Source of the DNA: Rhodobacteraceae bacterium Alg238-R152
Lineage (GTDB): Bacteria > Pseudomonadota > Alphaproteobacteria > Rhodobacterales > Rhodobacteraceae
Length of the DNA: 64,000 nucleotides
Assembly (NCBI GenBank): GCA_900537125.1
Contig: UNRJ01000001.1
Span: 789,570-853,569, forward strand
Direction: 5' to 3'
Within the stretch, counting starts at the first letter, position 1; each line of letters begins with the position of its first letter. The translations under genes and the position numbers were made by a program. The notes under the pieces are model-generated. The model ran no database searches and was not told the origin of the DNA. It saw nothing but the letters and a program-made list of their open reading frames with translations. Shown in pieces: positions 10,149 to 19,477 of the stretch.

Positions 10149-11168
10149 ATGGGGATCTTCGGAAAGAGAATTGTGGCGACCACGCTGATGGTGTCATCCT
10201 TGGCAGTGTCGGCAGGGGCGGCCCTTGCAGATGATGGGAAGCGTATCGCGTTCTTTGTTTCAGACTTGTCCAACGTGTTTCACCAGTCGCAAGCCGCGGC
10301 TGCCGAGAAATATGCGATGGAGAAGTATGGCGCAAAAGTTGTTGTGTTTGATGGTCAGGCCGACAGCGCGGTGATGACCCAAAACGTCGACCAAGTTGTT
10401 GCTGGTGGCTTTGACGCGGCAACGTTGCACATTTGGGATGCTGAGGCGGCAACGCCTGGTGTGATGGACGCGCTGGACGAGGGCATTGTCATGACCTCCT
10501 TCTTTAGCCCCATCACCGACACGGGCATTCCAACGGCCCGCAGCGATGAAGCATCGGTGTCGTTTGAAATGGGCGCCCAAATGGCGACCGCCTGGAAAGA
10601 GGCCCATCCAGACAAGCCGATTGTGATGGTGCAGCTTGGCTGGCCAAACCACACAGAGGTCAACTCAGGACGGACCGCGCCGTTTGTTGAGGGTGTGTTG
10701 TCCGTGGATGCGTCGGCTGAAAACCTTGGCGCGTTGGACTCCAGTAAAGGTCAGGAAGCGGCCAAACAGATCATTGTTGACCTGTTGACCCAGCGTCCAG
10801 AAGTGAACCTGATTTACTCGGAAGCATCAAACCTGACTGTTGGAACCATGGCCGGCCTGTCCCAACTTGGACGTGGCAAGTTTGAAAACGGCAAACCGTT
10901 GACAGAGATCGTGGCCAGCGTGGATTTCGACGCGGTTGAAGTGGACCACGTGTTTGATCCGGACTCGAGCCTGAAAGTGTCCATGGGTTTGCCACCGCTG
11001 GAAACAGCGATGGGCCGTATCGACCTGATCATGGACGTGCTTGAGGGTAAAGTTGCGCCGCAATCGGACACCGCTGAAGAGTTCTTCTACAAAGCTTATA
11101 CCATTTCCAATTGGACGATGGACAAAGCAGACGCTGAGAAGTGGTTGGACAGCCAGTTCGGCGGCTAA
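10149..11168 (+). CDS. Sugar-type ABC transporter periplasmic binding protein
   Basis: 339 residues. A Sec signal peptide (1-27, cleavage after AGAALA) precedes a type I periplasmic binding fold of the ribose/rhizopine group (RIAFFVSDLSNVFHQSQA at the mature N terminus). It should deliver the substrate to the importer encoded next. The lengths and order of importer genes match LsrB/EryG operons, but the ligand-contact pattern of LsrB (a PKL..GFF segment after the first strand) is absent, so AI-2 is unlikely. A polyol or pentose-like sugar is a reasonable guess. The 152-base gap to the ATPase gene holds a strong hairpin. Confidence 0.85.
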   Translation: MGIFGKRIVATTLMVSSLAVSAGAALADDGKRIAFFVSDLSNVFHQSQAAAAEKYAMEKYGAKVVVFDGQADSAVMTQNVDQVVAGGFDAATLHIWDAEAATPGVMDALDEGIVMTSFFSPITDTGIPTARSDEASVSFEMGAQMATAWKEAHPDKPIVMVQLGWPNHTEVNSGRTAPFVEGVLSVDASAENLGALDSSKGQEAAKQIIVDLLTQRPEVNLIYSEASNLTVGTMAGLSQLGRGKFENGKPLTEIVASVDFDAVEVDHVFDPDSSLKVSMGLPPLETAMGRIDLIMDVLEGKVAPQSDTAEEFFYKAYTISNWTMDKADAEKWLDSQFGG

Positions 11169-11183
11169 GCCAACACAAAGGCG

Positions 11184-11230
11184 GCTGGCGGTTCTGAGGT
11201 GACCGGGGATGGGTCATTTGGATCGCCAGC
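11184..11230 (+). other. Intercistronic hairpin after the binding-protein gene
   Basis: GCTGGCGGTTC (11184-11194) can pair with GGATCGCCAGC (11220-11230), 11 base pairs including two G-U pairs. A nested stem TGACC/GGTCA (11200-11204 with 11212-11216) sits inside. There is no T-run after it, so it is more likely an mRNA-stabilising or partial attenuation structure than a full terminator. Such structures often raise the level of the binding protein over the membrane components. Confidence 0.5.
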
Positions 11231-11320
11231 TTGCCAATATTGTTTGAGAATAGCGGCAAACACACAACGCTGAGGCGCCGCAAGTTGAGATGAAGTGCTT
11301 CGAGCCAGGGGGAAGCAGGC

Positions 11321-12832
11321 ATGACCGAAGAGCAGAAAATATCGGTGCTCTCCGTTGACGGGCTGACAAAAGATTATCCGGGGGTCCGGGCTGTCGACAA
11401 CGTCACATTTTCTATTCAAAACAGTGTGGTGCACTGTTTGGTGGGGGAAAACGGTGCTGGCAAATCGACGCTGGTAAAGATGCTGACCGGCGCGCTTGCG
11501 CCAACGACCGGTGCGATGACAGTGAATGGTAAGACTTATGCCCCAACAAGTCCGCAAGAAGCGCGTGTCAGCGGGATCGCAACCTTGTTCCAAGAGCTGC
11601 ACGTGGTCAACGAGCTGACGGTTTTGGAAAACCTGACGTTGGGCATGGAGAAAAGCCGATTTGGGTTCTTTGTGAAGTCGGACCTTGAAGACCGAGTGAC
11701 CCAGACTTTGGCCACGATTGAGCCTGCGATTGATCCGGCTGCGCGGGTGTCGACTTTGAGTGTCGCACAAAAGCAGATTGTTGAAATTGCACGCGCGGCG
11801 TCATCCGGTGCGAATATTATCATCATGGACGAACCCACAGCGGCGCTGTCAGAGCGCGAAGTCGAGCGTTTGTTCACGGTTATTCGGCGACTGCGTGAAA
11901 ACAATGTCACTGTGATCTATATCTCCCACAAGCTGGACGAGATTTTTGAATTGGGTGACACGGTCACGGTCATGCGTGACGGCAAACATATCACCACCTG
12001 CCCGCTGAGCGACGTGGACGGACGCGCGGAATTGATTGAAATGATGATTGGGCGGACGGTGTTTCAGAGCTATTCACCGCGGGGCAAGATCGGGGACAAA
12101 GTGGTGCTTAAGGCCGAAGGTCTGAACACCAAACTTCTGAAAGATGTGTCCTTTGACATCAAAGAAGGTGAGATCATTGGGTTTTATGGGCTGGTCGGGG
12201 CCGGAAAAACAGAGGTGGCACGGGCGTTGTTTGGCGCAGACACTTTTGACGGCAAGGTCACTTTTCACGGCAAACCCGGCGGACGGACACCCAAAGAAGC
12301 GATTGCCAAAGGCATTGCGCTGGTCCCGGAAGAACGCCGCACGCAGGGCCTGTTCACCAGTTTGACCATTCGTGAAAACGTGCCGGTGATGAACCTGCCT
12401 AGGGTGACGCAAAACGGTGTGTTCAAAGCTGAAGACGTGCGCACTGCGGCCGAGGCGTTTGTCACTCAGCTGGGCATCGCGACCAGTTCGATCGAGAAAC
12501 ACACAGAAAAGCTTTCTGGCGGAAATCAGCAAAAGGTTGTTCTGGCCAAGTGCCTGTTTTCGCAAGCAGACCTTCTGCTGTTGGATGAGCCAACGCGCGG
12601 GGTGGATGTTGGCGCAAAAACTGAAATTTATGAAATCATCAAAGACCTGGCAAACGAAGGAAACGCGGTGGCGGTGTTTTCCTCGGAGCTTGAAGAGGTT
12701 CTGGGCATTTGTGACCGTGTGTTTTTGATGTTTGACGGTTGCCTTCAGGAAGAAATCGAAAACGGCCCAAATGTGGATATCGCCCATATTTTGAATGTGG
12801 TGACCGGCGGTCAAGACGAGGACGCACGATGA
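11321..12832 (+). CDS. Sugar ABC transporter ATP-binding protein (two ABC domains)
   Basis: 503 residues with duplicated ABC domains, as in RbsA/LsrA/EryE. Domain 1 has Walker A GENGAGKSTL and Walker B IIIMDEPTAAL; domain 2 has a degenerate Walker A (GLVGAGKTEVARAL), signature LSGGNQQKVVLAKCL and Walker B LLLLDEPTRGVDVG. It energises import at the cytoplasmic face of the inner membrane. Its stop overlaps the permease start by four bases. Confidence 0.95.
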   Translation: MTEEQKISVLSVDGLTKDYPGVRAVDNVTFSIQNSVVHCLVGENGAGKSTLVKMLTGALAPTTGAMTVNGKTYAPTSPQEARVSGIATLFQELHVVNELTVLENLTLGMEKSRFGFFVKSDLEDRVTQTLATIEPAIDPAARVSTLSVAQKQIVEIARAASSGANIIIMDEPTAALSEREVERLFTVIRRLRENNVTVIYISHKLDEIFELGDTVTVMRDGKHITTCPLSDVDGRAELIEMMIGRTVFQSYSPRGKIGDKVVLKAEGLNTKLLKDVSFDIKEGEIIGFYGLVGAGKTEVARALFGADTFDGKVTFHGKPGGRTPKEAIAKGIALVPEERRTQGLFTSLTIRENVPVMNLPRVTQNGVFKAEDVRTAAEAFVTQLGIATSSIEKHTEKLSGGNQQKVVLAKCLFSQADLLLLDEPTRGVDVGAKTEIYEIIKDLANEGNAVAVFSSELEEVLGICDRVFLMFDGCLQEEIENGPNVDIAHILNVVTGGQDEDAR

Positions 12833-13854
12833 GCAGCGTGACAGACACTCTCCCTACACGGCCAACGCGGTCCAAAATGAGCGACGAAGGGTTCATCTCG
12901 TCCCTTGTGGCGGCGGTTGCGATCAGTCTCTTTCTGATTGCCTCGCTGTTGGTGCCCAATTTTTTCCAATGGCAGAACGTGGTCAATTTGGTCACCAACA
13001 ATTGGGCGGTGATTGCGCTTGGTGTGGGGGTGTCCTTCCTGTTGGTGTCTGGCAATTTTGACCTGTCCGTCGGCGGCATTGTGGCCTTGTCCGGTGTCTT
13101 GTCGGTCTGGTTTGCCCAAAGCACGGAGGGCGCAAATGCGCTGTCCACAGGGCTGGGGCTGCCTTATGGGCTTGCAATTGCATGTGCCCTGCTTGGGGCT
13201 TTGACCATTGGGGCGCTCAACGCGTTGTTTGTGGTGCGTTTTGGCATCCCATCGATCATTGTCACCTTGGGGACGATGATGGTGGCGCGGGGCATTGCGC
13301 AGGTCATCACCCATGGCTCGCAGCGCAACACAAACTTGCCAGAGGCCTTTGGGTATCTCGGAAATCTGAGTTTGTTTGGCACATCCATCAAATTTCCCGT
13401 GGTGCTTATGGGCGTGCTGTTGGTGGTTGCCATATTTGTGGAGCGGAAAATGGTGTTTGGCCGCATCACCTATTGGATTGGCGCCAACCCAGAGGCCGCA
13501 ACGCTGTCTGGCATTGATAGGGCGCGCCATATCACCAAGCTCTATCTGTTTAGTGCCGGTATTGCCGGGGTCGTAGGGATCCTTCTGGCGTCTGAGTACA
13601 AGTCCGGATTTTCCAACCGTGGTCTGCTGATGGAGTTTGATGCGCTGGTCATTGCGTTGCTTGGCGGTGTTGCCATTGCAGGTGGCTTTGGCTCCGTGAT
13701 TGGCATGTTCTTTGGGGCCATCATTCTCGCGGTGGTCACCTCTGCAGCCACGGGGTTGGTGCTCTCGCCGGACTGGCAGTTCATTCTCAAAGCGGTGGCC
13801 GTTTTCCTGGCGATTGTCACACAAACCTGGGCGCTGGCCCGTCGGAATAAGTGA
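12829..13854 (+). CDS. Sugar ABC transporter permease 1
   Basis: 341 residues from the ATG at 12829, which overlaps the ATPase stop (ATGA); a longer frame from 12739 lies inside the ATPase gene and is not used. The protein is a BPD_transp_2 permease with about nine hydrophobic segments and the conserved SGNFDLSVGGIVALSG and LLGGVAIAGGFGSVIGMFFGA. It forms half of the membrane channel together with the next gene product. Confidence 0.93.
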   Translation: MSSVTDTLPTRPTRSKMSDEGFISSLVAAVAISLFLIASLLVPNFFQWQNVVNLVTNNWAVIALGVGVSFLLVSGNFDLSVGGIVALSGVLSVWFAQSTEGANALSTGLGLPYGLAIACALLGALTIGALNALFVVRFGIPSIIVTLGTMMVARGIAQVITHGSQRNTNLPEAFGYLGNLSLFGTSIKFPVVLMGVLLVVAIFVERKMVFGRITYWIGANPEAATLSGIDRARHITKLYLFSAGIAGVVGILLASEYKSGFSNRGLLMEFDALVIALLGGVAIAGGFGSVIGMFFGAIILAVVTSAATGLVLSPDWQFILKAVAVFLAIVTQTWALARRNK

Positions 13855-14894
13855 GTACGATGTCGATGTCATCTCAATCCAAAACTGCGGAACTGAGCGT
13901 CACGTCTGGTGCGGCCAACTTCCTGCGCAACTACTACATCTACTTTGTGCTTGTGGCTGTTGTGGCGCTGCTCAGCCTGGCCAATCTGGATCAATTTGCC
14001 TTGTTTGAGCGCGGCAACTTTCTCAACAAGCGCAACATCATCAATATTCTGCGTGTGTCTGCGCCCATTCTTGTTGTCGCTGGCGCGTTCACATTGCTGA
14101 TGGTGTCAGGTTACATCGATTTGTCCATTGGCAGCACGATGGGGCTTACGGCGGTGATTTATGCGATGTTGGCGATCAATGGCATGCCGTTTGTGCCCGC
14201 CTTTTTGCTGACAATGCTGGCAGGTGCGGTGTTGGGAGCGATCAATGGGATTTTGGTTGTGCGTCTCAATATTACGCCGGTGATCGCAACGCTGATCACG
14301 CTGAGTTTGTTCAAAGGCATTGCGCTTTTGCTGGTGCAGGATGGGGTTTCGGCGATCAAATCCGGTGGTGGTTTAAAAATGCCAGCGTGGTTCAATGACT
14401 ATGGCCGGGACGGGGTGTTTCTCAAATTGCCGGCGGCCTTCTGGGTTGCCGTGGCGGTCACGCTGGTGCTGATTGTTGTGCAAAACCGCGGCAAGCTGGG
14501 CAAATACGCAGCCGCAACAGGCGGTAACCCAACCGCGGCCAAGCTCTCTGGCATCAACACTGGACGCACGGTTTTCCTGCTTTATGTCATCGTTGGTGTC
14601 ACCGCAGCCTTGGCCGGGATCGCCCGATCCAGCTTTATGTCTCTGGGGGATCCGCTGTCTGGTGACGGCATGGAGTTGACCGCGATCCTGGTGGTTCTGC
14701 TTGGCGGGACGGCGTTCAGCGGTGGCGAGGGGAGGGTGTTGCGCTCTTTTGTCGGTGCGCTGATCATCATGGCGCTGACAGTGGGCATGTTGACGATTGT
14801 CCCTGCGTATTATCAAACACTTGTAATTGGCGCGGCGCTTTTGACAGCGGCAGCCACCAACCACCTTGTTAGTCAAAAGGGCAAAGTATCGTGA
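13851..14894 (+). CDS. Sugar ABC transporter permease 2
   Basis: 347 residues from the GTG at 13851 (GTGA overlap with permease 1); ATG at 13860 is an equally possible start. Same family as the preceding permease (VSGYIDLSIGSTMGLTAV; VLLGGTAFSGGEGRVLRSF), giving a heterodimeric channel as in LsrC/LsrD. The next gene again overlaps by four bases. Confidence 0.93.
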   Translation: MSTMSMSSQSKTAELSVTSGAANFLRNYYIYFVLVAVVALLSLANLDQFALFERGNFLNKRNIINILRVSAPILVVAGAFTLLMVSGYIDLSIGSTMGLTAVIYAMLAINGMPFVPAFLLTMLAGAVLGAINGILVVRLNITPVIATLITLSLFKGIALLLVQDGVSAIKSGGGLKMPAWFNDYGRDGVFLKLPAAFWVAVAVTLVLIVVQNRGKLGKYAAATGGNPTAAKLSGINTGRTVFLLYVIVGVTAALAGIARSSFMSLGDPLSGDGMELTAILVVLLGGTAFSGGEGRVLRSFVGALIIMALTVGMLTIVPAYYQTLVIGAALLTAAATNHLVSQKGKVS

Positions 14895-15862
14895 GTTCCC
14901 TGACCCCAAATCCAGAACAAATGCGGCTCATCGTGCGGGTGTTGTCGATGCACTACGAAGAAGAGCGTGCGCAATCTGACATCGCCAAAGCGTTGGAGCT
15001 TTCAACCGCCAAAGTGAACCGTCTGATCAAGCAGGGCCGGGAACTTGGCATGGTGCAGATCACGATCAAAAGCCCGTTGATGCGCTTTTTTGATCTGGAA
15101 CGTGAAATTGCGGATCGCTGGTCTTTGAAACGGTGTTTGGTGGTACCGTCTGTGACGGGCAGCGAGACATCGACTTTAACCGAGGTGGGCAAGGGTGCTG
15201 CGAACCTGTTGCTGGATGCGATCCGGGACGGCGACAAGATTGCGGTCTCTGGTGGCAAAACTCTCAGCGTCATGATCGAGAATCTGTCGGCCAGCGCGGA
15301 ATATGACGTTGAGATAGTGCCAATGACCGGTGGCGTGCAGGGACAACACTACACTGACGTAAACCACATTGCGACACAGCTGGCCGACAAGTTGTCGGGC
15401 CGCGCGCGGCTCGTTCACGCGCCGCTACACGCGGATTCTGAGGGGGAACGCGATCTGGTGATGTCGGTTAAGTCCGTGCGCGAGGTCATGAGTGAGGCCC
15501 GCAGCGCCAATGTGGCTGTGGTCGGCATTGGGGCGGTGGTTGGTGCGGACAGCACATACTACATGGCCCACCCCGTCTCAGAGGTGGAGCGCAGACGGCT
15601 CTATAAAACCGGGGTGCGCAGCGAGTTTCTCGGCCACCTTATTCAGGAAGACGGCAGCGTTTCCGGCAACACCTACAACTCCCGTCTTGTGGCGCTGCTG
15701 CCGCAAGAATTGGCGCGCATTCCCGTCACCATTGCCATCGCGTCGGGGGCTGAGAAGGTCGAACCCATCGCCGCTGCGCTGAATGGTGGCTATTTCAATT
15801 CGCTTGTCACGGACGAGCACACCGCAACCGCCTTGCTGAAAGAGGAAGTGCTCAATGCTTGA
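14891..15862 (+). CDS. SorC/DeoR-family sugar-responsive transcription regulator
   Basis: 323 residues with a GTG start overlapping the permease stop. The N-terminal helix-turn-helix (QSDIAKALELSTAKVNRLIKQ) is followed by the phosphosugar-isomerase-like effector domain (GDKIAVSGGKTL; VVGIGAVV). LsrR and EryD belong to this family and respond to phosphorylated pathway intermediates, so this protein probably senses the product of the operon's FGGY kinase. Being inside the operon it would be co-expressed and self-regulated. Confidence 0.9.
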   Translation: MSSLTPNPEQMRLIVRVLSMHYEEERAQSDIAKALELSTAKVNRLIKQGRELGMVQITIKSPLMRFFDLEREIADRWSLKRCLVVPSVTGSETSTLTEVGKGAANLLLDAIRDGDKIAVSGGKTLSVMIENLSASAEYDVEIVPMTGGVQGQHYTDVNHIATQLADKLSGRARLVHAPLHADSEGERDLVMSVKSVREVMSEARSANVAVVGIGAVVGADSTYYMAHPVSEVERRRLYKTGVRSEFLGHLIQEDGSVSGNTYNSRLVALLPQELARIPVTIAIASGAEKVEPIAAALNGGYFNSLVTDEHTATALLKEEVLNA

Positions 15863-16862
15863 TCAACAGAAACACAACATGCTGACGCGTGAAATTGGCC
15901 GCTCCGGTATCCAGGCTTCTGCCATTGGGCTGGGCACTTGGGCCATTGGTGGCTGGATGTGGGGCGGCACCGATGAGGCCAAATCCATCAAAGCCATTCA
16001 GGCCTCAATTGACGAAGGCATCAGCCTGATCGACACGGCGCCGGCCTACGGGCAGGGCGTGGCTGAGGAGATTGTTGGCAAGGCCCTAAAAGGACGGCGT
16101 GACAAGGTGGTTTTGGCCACCAAATGCGGCTTGGTCTGGCACACGCAAAAAGGAAATCACTTCTTTGATTACGACAGCGGGCCGGTGCATCGGTACCTGG
16201 GGAAAGATGCGATCATTTATGAGGTGGAGCAAAGTCTGAAACGTTTGGGCACAGATGTGATTGACCACTACATCACCCATTGGCAGGATCCGACAACGCC
16301 GGTTGAAGAGACCATGGAAGCTTTGGAACTGCTCAAAACCCAAGGCAAGATCCGCTCGATTGGCGCTAGCAATACCACACCAGAGGACGTGGCCGCTTAT
16401 CTCGTCGCAGGGCAATTGGATGCGGTGCAGGAAGAGTATTCGATGATCAAGCGGGATCTGGACACCACAATGGCGCCTCTGTGTGTTGAACAAGGCGTGT
16501 CGATCCTGAGTTATTCGTCGCTCGCGCTGGGTTTGTTAAGTGGCAAAATTGGCCCGGATCGCGTGTTTGAGGGCGATGATCAACGCAAGGACAATCCACG
16601 GTTCTCGATGGCCAACCGCCAAAAAGTGGCGCAACTCATGCAGGCTATTTCAGAGGTTGCCGAAACACATGGGGCGACCTGCGCCCAAACGGTCATCGCC
16701 TGGACCGTGCAGCAACCGGGCATAACCTTTTCACTCTGTGGTGCGCGTGACGCGGGTCAAGCCGCAGAAAACGCCCAGGCTGGGCGCTTGCGACTGAGCA
16801 GCGACGATCTCGAAATCATCAGTGCCGCGGCTCAAAAGAACCTGACTGACCTCGACGGGTAA
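15855..16862 (+). CDS. Aldo/keto reductase
   Basis: 335 residues; the ATG at 15855 has an AGAGGAAG ribosome binding site and overlaps the regulator gene by eight bases. The AKR tetrad is complete: Asp and Tyr in LIDTAPAYGQG, Lys in VLATKCG, His in YITHWQDP. The fold is a cytoplasmic NADPH-dependent TIM barrel. In this operon it could reduce the aldehyde released by the aldolase or oxidise the incoming alcohol; the direction is unknown. Confidence 0.92.
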   Translation: MLDQQKHNMLTREIGRSGIQASAIGLGTWAIGGWMWGGTDEAKSIKAIQASIDEGISLIDTAPAYGQGVAEEIVGKALKGRRDKVVLATKCGLVWHTQKGNHFFDYDSGPVHRYLGKDAIIYEVEQSLKRLGTDVIDHYITHWQDPTTPVEETMEALELLKTQGKIRSIGASNTTPEDVAAYLVAGQLDAVQEEYSMIKRDLDTTMAPLCVEQGVSILSYSSLALGLLSGKIGPDRVFEGDDQRKDNPRFSMANRQKVAQLMQAISEVAETHGATCAQTVIAWTVQQPGITFSLCGARDAGQAAENAQAGRLRLSSDDLEIISAAAQKNLTDLDG

Positions 16863-16919
16863 CTCTCGTCACAATGAAACCTTTGCAACATCGCATGTGC
16901 TGCGGTGAACGGGAAAGCT

Positions 16920-18644
16920 ATGTCTGACGCACGCCAAAAAAATCTGGCTTTGATCAAAGATAACAATGCCTTTGACGTTGTTGTCGTTGGCGGCGGAGTG
17001 AATGGGATCGGGGTTTATAGAGACCTGTCGCTGCAAGGGCTGCGGGTTTTGCTGGTGGAGAAAAACGATTTTGCGTCAGGTTGCTCTGCGGCGCCATCGC
17101 GCATGATCCATGGTGGCCTGCGCTATTTGGAAAATGGTGAATTTGATTTGGTGCGGGAGTCATTGCAAGAGCGCGACGGGTTGTTGCGCAATGCGCCCCA
17201 CATGGTGAAGCCGCTGCCAACGGTGATCCCAATCACCTCCTTGTTTTCGGGCGTACTAAATTCTGCGGCGAGCTTTTTGGGGCGGCAAGGGAAACCGTCA
17301 AGTCGCGGTGCGCTGCCGATCAAATTGGGGCTGGGGTTGTATGACTGGGTGACCCGGAAAAGTCGCGCGGTGCCGAGACATGCCTTTTTTGGCGGGGCGG
17401 AAACCCGCAGGCGCTGGCCTGACCTCACAGCACAGGCAAAGTGTTCGGCGGTCTATTATGATGCGTGGATTTCGCATCCGGAACGGCTGTGTCTGGAGAT
17501 GATTTCCGATGTGAGTGACGCCGCGCCGCACTGCATCGCCCTAAACTATGCCGAGTTGCAAAAATCTGGAGACGCTTACACACTGACCTGTCAGCGTTCC
17601 GGCAAAAGTTGGGACATCAAGCCCCGCACAATTGTGCATGCAACGGGCGCTTGGCTGGATAAATCCGTGTCAAACTTGGCGGGCGCACCGGAGAAAAAGA
17701 TGGTTGCCGGCACCAAGGGTTCCCACCTGATCATCGACAATCCAGCGCTGGAAAAGGCGCTTGGTGGCCATATGGCCTATTTTGAGAATGCGGATGGGCG
17801 GGTGTGCGTTGTGTTCCCGTATCAGGGCAAAGTTCTGGCGGGCTCCACCGATATCCGGGTGGAAGAAGCCGCCCGTGTGCGGTGCGAAGCGGATGAGTTA
17901 AGCTACATCTTGGACTCTCTGAGATTGGTGTTTCCCAACATTGAGATGGCCGCCAAAGATGTGGTGTTTAGCTATTCGGGCATTCGGCCGCTGCCGCAAA
18001 GCACGCAGGAGTTCACCGGGCGTATTTCCCGTGGCCATGACGTAAAAGTGCTGTCCGGAGATGTGCCGCAGTTTTGTATGGTTGGCGGCAAGTGGACAAC
18101 ATTTCGCGCCTTTGCAGAACAAGCTGCCGACATGGTTCTGCAGGAGCTGGGCAAGCCCCGGCGCCGCGATACGCGTGGTTTGGCAATTGGCGGCGGCAAA
18201 GGCTATCCTGAGCGGCCTGAGGTGCTTCTCCAAGCTTTGCAGCAGCGCTTTGATATCAGCGCGGATCGGGCGCAGCACTTGGTGTCGCACTACGGAAGTG
18301 CAGCAACTTCGGTACAGGAGGCCTGCACCTCCTTTGGGGGGGATGTCTCCCTTGGCGAAGGTGTCCAGTATTCGAAAGCAGAGATACGTCGCCTTATCAC
18401 TGATGAACACGTTCAAACCCTCGCAGACATTGCGCTGCGGCGCACCTCTTTGGCGATCACCGGGCAGATATCCTTAGGGCTTATCGAGGTGCTGGCACAG
18501 GTGTTGTCAGAGGAGCTGGCCTTGTCGGCTGCGCAAGCCACAGCACAGAAAACGCAACTGATTGAAGAATTGTCGGACTTCTACGGGGTGACCTCGCAGA
18601 TGCTGGCCGAACGCACAAAACAATGGAGTATGAAATGCGCGTAA
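16920..18644 (+). CDS. GlpD/EryB-like FAD-dependent polyol-phosphate dehydrogenase
   Basis: 574 residues from the ATG at 16920; a GTG at 16905 is less likely. The N-terminal dinucleotide motif VVVVGGGVNGIGVYRDL is followed by GCSAAPSRMIHGGLRYLENG, the glycerol-3-phosphate dehydrogenase signature, and a C-terminal helical domain (about 390-574). Such enzymes oxidise a phosphorylated polyol to a keto-phosphate and pass electrons to quinone at the membrane. It is homologous to GlpD and to erythritol-pathway EryB; with the kinase and aldolase next to it, the substrate is probably a phosphorylated alditol or sugar acid rather than glycerol 3-phosphate. Confidence 0.85.
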   Translation: MSDARQKNLALIKDNNAFDVVVVGGGVNGIGVYRDLSLQGLRVLLVEKNDFASGCSAAPSRMIHGGLRYLENGEFDLVRESLQERDGLLRNAPHMVKPLPTVIPITSLFSGVLNSAASFLGRQGKPSSRGALPIKLGLGLYDWVTRKSRAVPRHAFFGGAETRRRWPDLTAQAKCSAVYYDAWISHPERLCLEMISDVSDAAPHCIALNYAELQKSGDAYTLTCQRSGKSWDIKPRTIVHATGAWLDKSVSNLAGAPEKKMVAGTKGSHLIIDNPALEKALGGHMAYFENADGRVCVVFPYQGKVLAGSTDIRVEEAARVRCEADELSYILDSLRLVFPNIEMAAKDVVFSYSGIRPLPQSTQEFTGRISRGHDVKVLSGDVPQFCMVGGKWTTFRAFAEQAADMVLQELGKPRRRDTRGLAIGGGKGYPERPEVLLQALQQRFDISADRAQHLVSHYGSAATSVQEACTSFGGDVSLGEGVQYSKAEIRRLITDEHVQTLADIALRRTSLAITGQISLGLIEVLAQVLSEELALSAAQATAQKTQLIEELSDFYGVTSQMLAERTKQWSMKCA

Positions 18645-19477
18645 GCACTAAAGCGCGGATGAACCGCATGTTCACAAATGGCGGGTGTCTTGATGTGGCA
18701 ATTGACCATGGCGTCTGTAACGAGCCCAGCTTCATGGTGGGTCTGGAAGATATGCCAAGTGTGATGGACACGCTGATCAAGGCCAAGCCGGACGCAATCC
18801 AATGTGCTTATGGTCAGGCTGACTTGCTGCAAAACCGCCCCGAAAAGGATAAGCCGGCGTTGGTGATGCGCATCGACATGGGCAACCCCTACAACGACCA
18901 GCGCCATCGGGTGATGTGGTCGATGCTGCAAAACGCCGATGAACCGATTATTGGCGCGTTGGAAATGGATGCAGCGGCAGTGGTGGTTAATCTGTTCATG
19001 TTGCCCGACGAGCCGGAGCTGTTCCGTCAGTGTGTCGAAAACATCAGCCGTGTGCGGGCGTCCTGTGACAAATACGGTATGCCATTGATGATTGAGCCGC
19101 TTGTGATGCTGCCCAACGATGTGCGCGGTGGTTATCAAGTTGATGGCGACGCTGAGAAAATTGTGACGCTCGTGCGCTTGGCTTCAGAAATGGGCGCAGA
19201 CATCATCAAGGCCGATCCCACTGAAAACGCTGAGGATTTTCACCGCGTGATTGAGGCTGCTCGGGTGCCCGTGCTGGTGCGTGGCGGCGGCAAAGATGAT
19301 CTTCAATCTGTGCTGAACAAATCCGCTGCCCTTTTGGCGCAAGGCGCGCAGGGGATGGTCTACGGGCGCAATATCTATCAGCATGACAATCCGAAGGCCG
19401 TGGTCGCCGCGTTGATGGCGCTGATCCACTCCGGCGCTTCGGGTGACGAAGCTTGGGATATATACAACCGTGGTTAA
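18635..19477 (+). CDS. Class I aldolase of the DeoC/LacD/LsrF family
   Basis: 280 residues; ATG at 18635 with a GGAG site six bases away, overlapping the flavoprotein gene by ten bases. The TIM-barrel Schiff-base lysine is visible in ADIIKADPT, and CLDVAIDHG near the N terminus and VYGRNIYQHD near the C terminus match the DhnA/LsrF family. LsrF in the AI-2 pathway is a thiolase-like relative, whereas LacD and FbaB are true aldolases. Here it most likely cleaves the keto-phosphate made by the kinase and dehydrogenase; the products are unknown. Confidence 0.87.
   Translation: MRVSTKARMNRMFTNGGCLDVAIDHGVCNEPSFMVGLEDMPSVMDTLIKAKPDAIQCAYGQADLLQNRPEKDKPALVMRIDMGNPYNDQRHRVMWSMLQNADEPIIGALEMDAAAVVVNLFMLPDEPELFRQCVENISRVRASCDKYGMPLMIEPLVMLPNDVRGGYQVDGDAEKIVTLVRLASEMGADIIKADPTENAEDFHRVIEAARVPVLVRGGGKDDLQSVLNKSAALLAQGAQGMVYGRNIYQHDNPKAVVAALMALIHSGASGDEAWDIYNRG

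Noticed and set aside
12811-13872. 353-codon frame opposite permease 1
   Set aside because: Shadow of a GC-rich membrane-protein gene; composition rich in Gln, His and Arg, with no domain.
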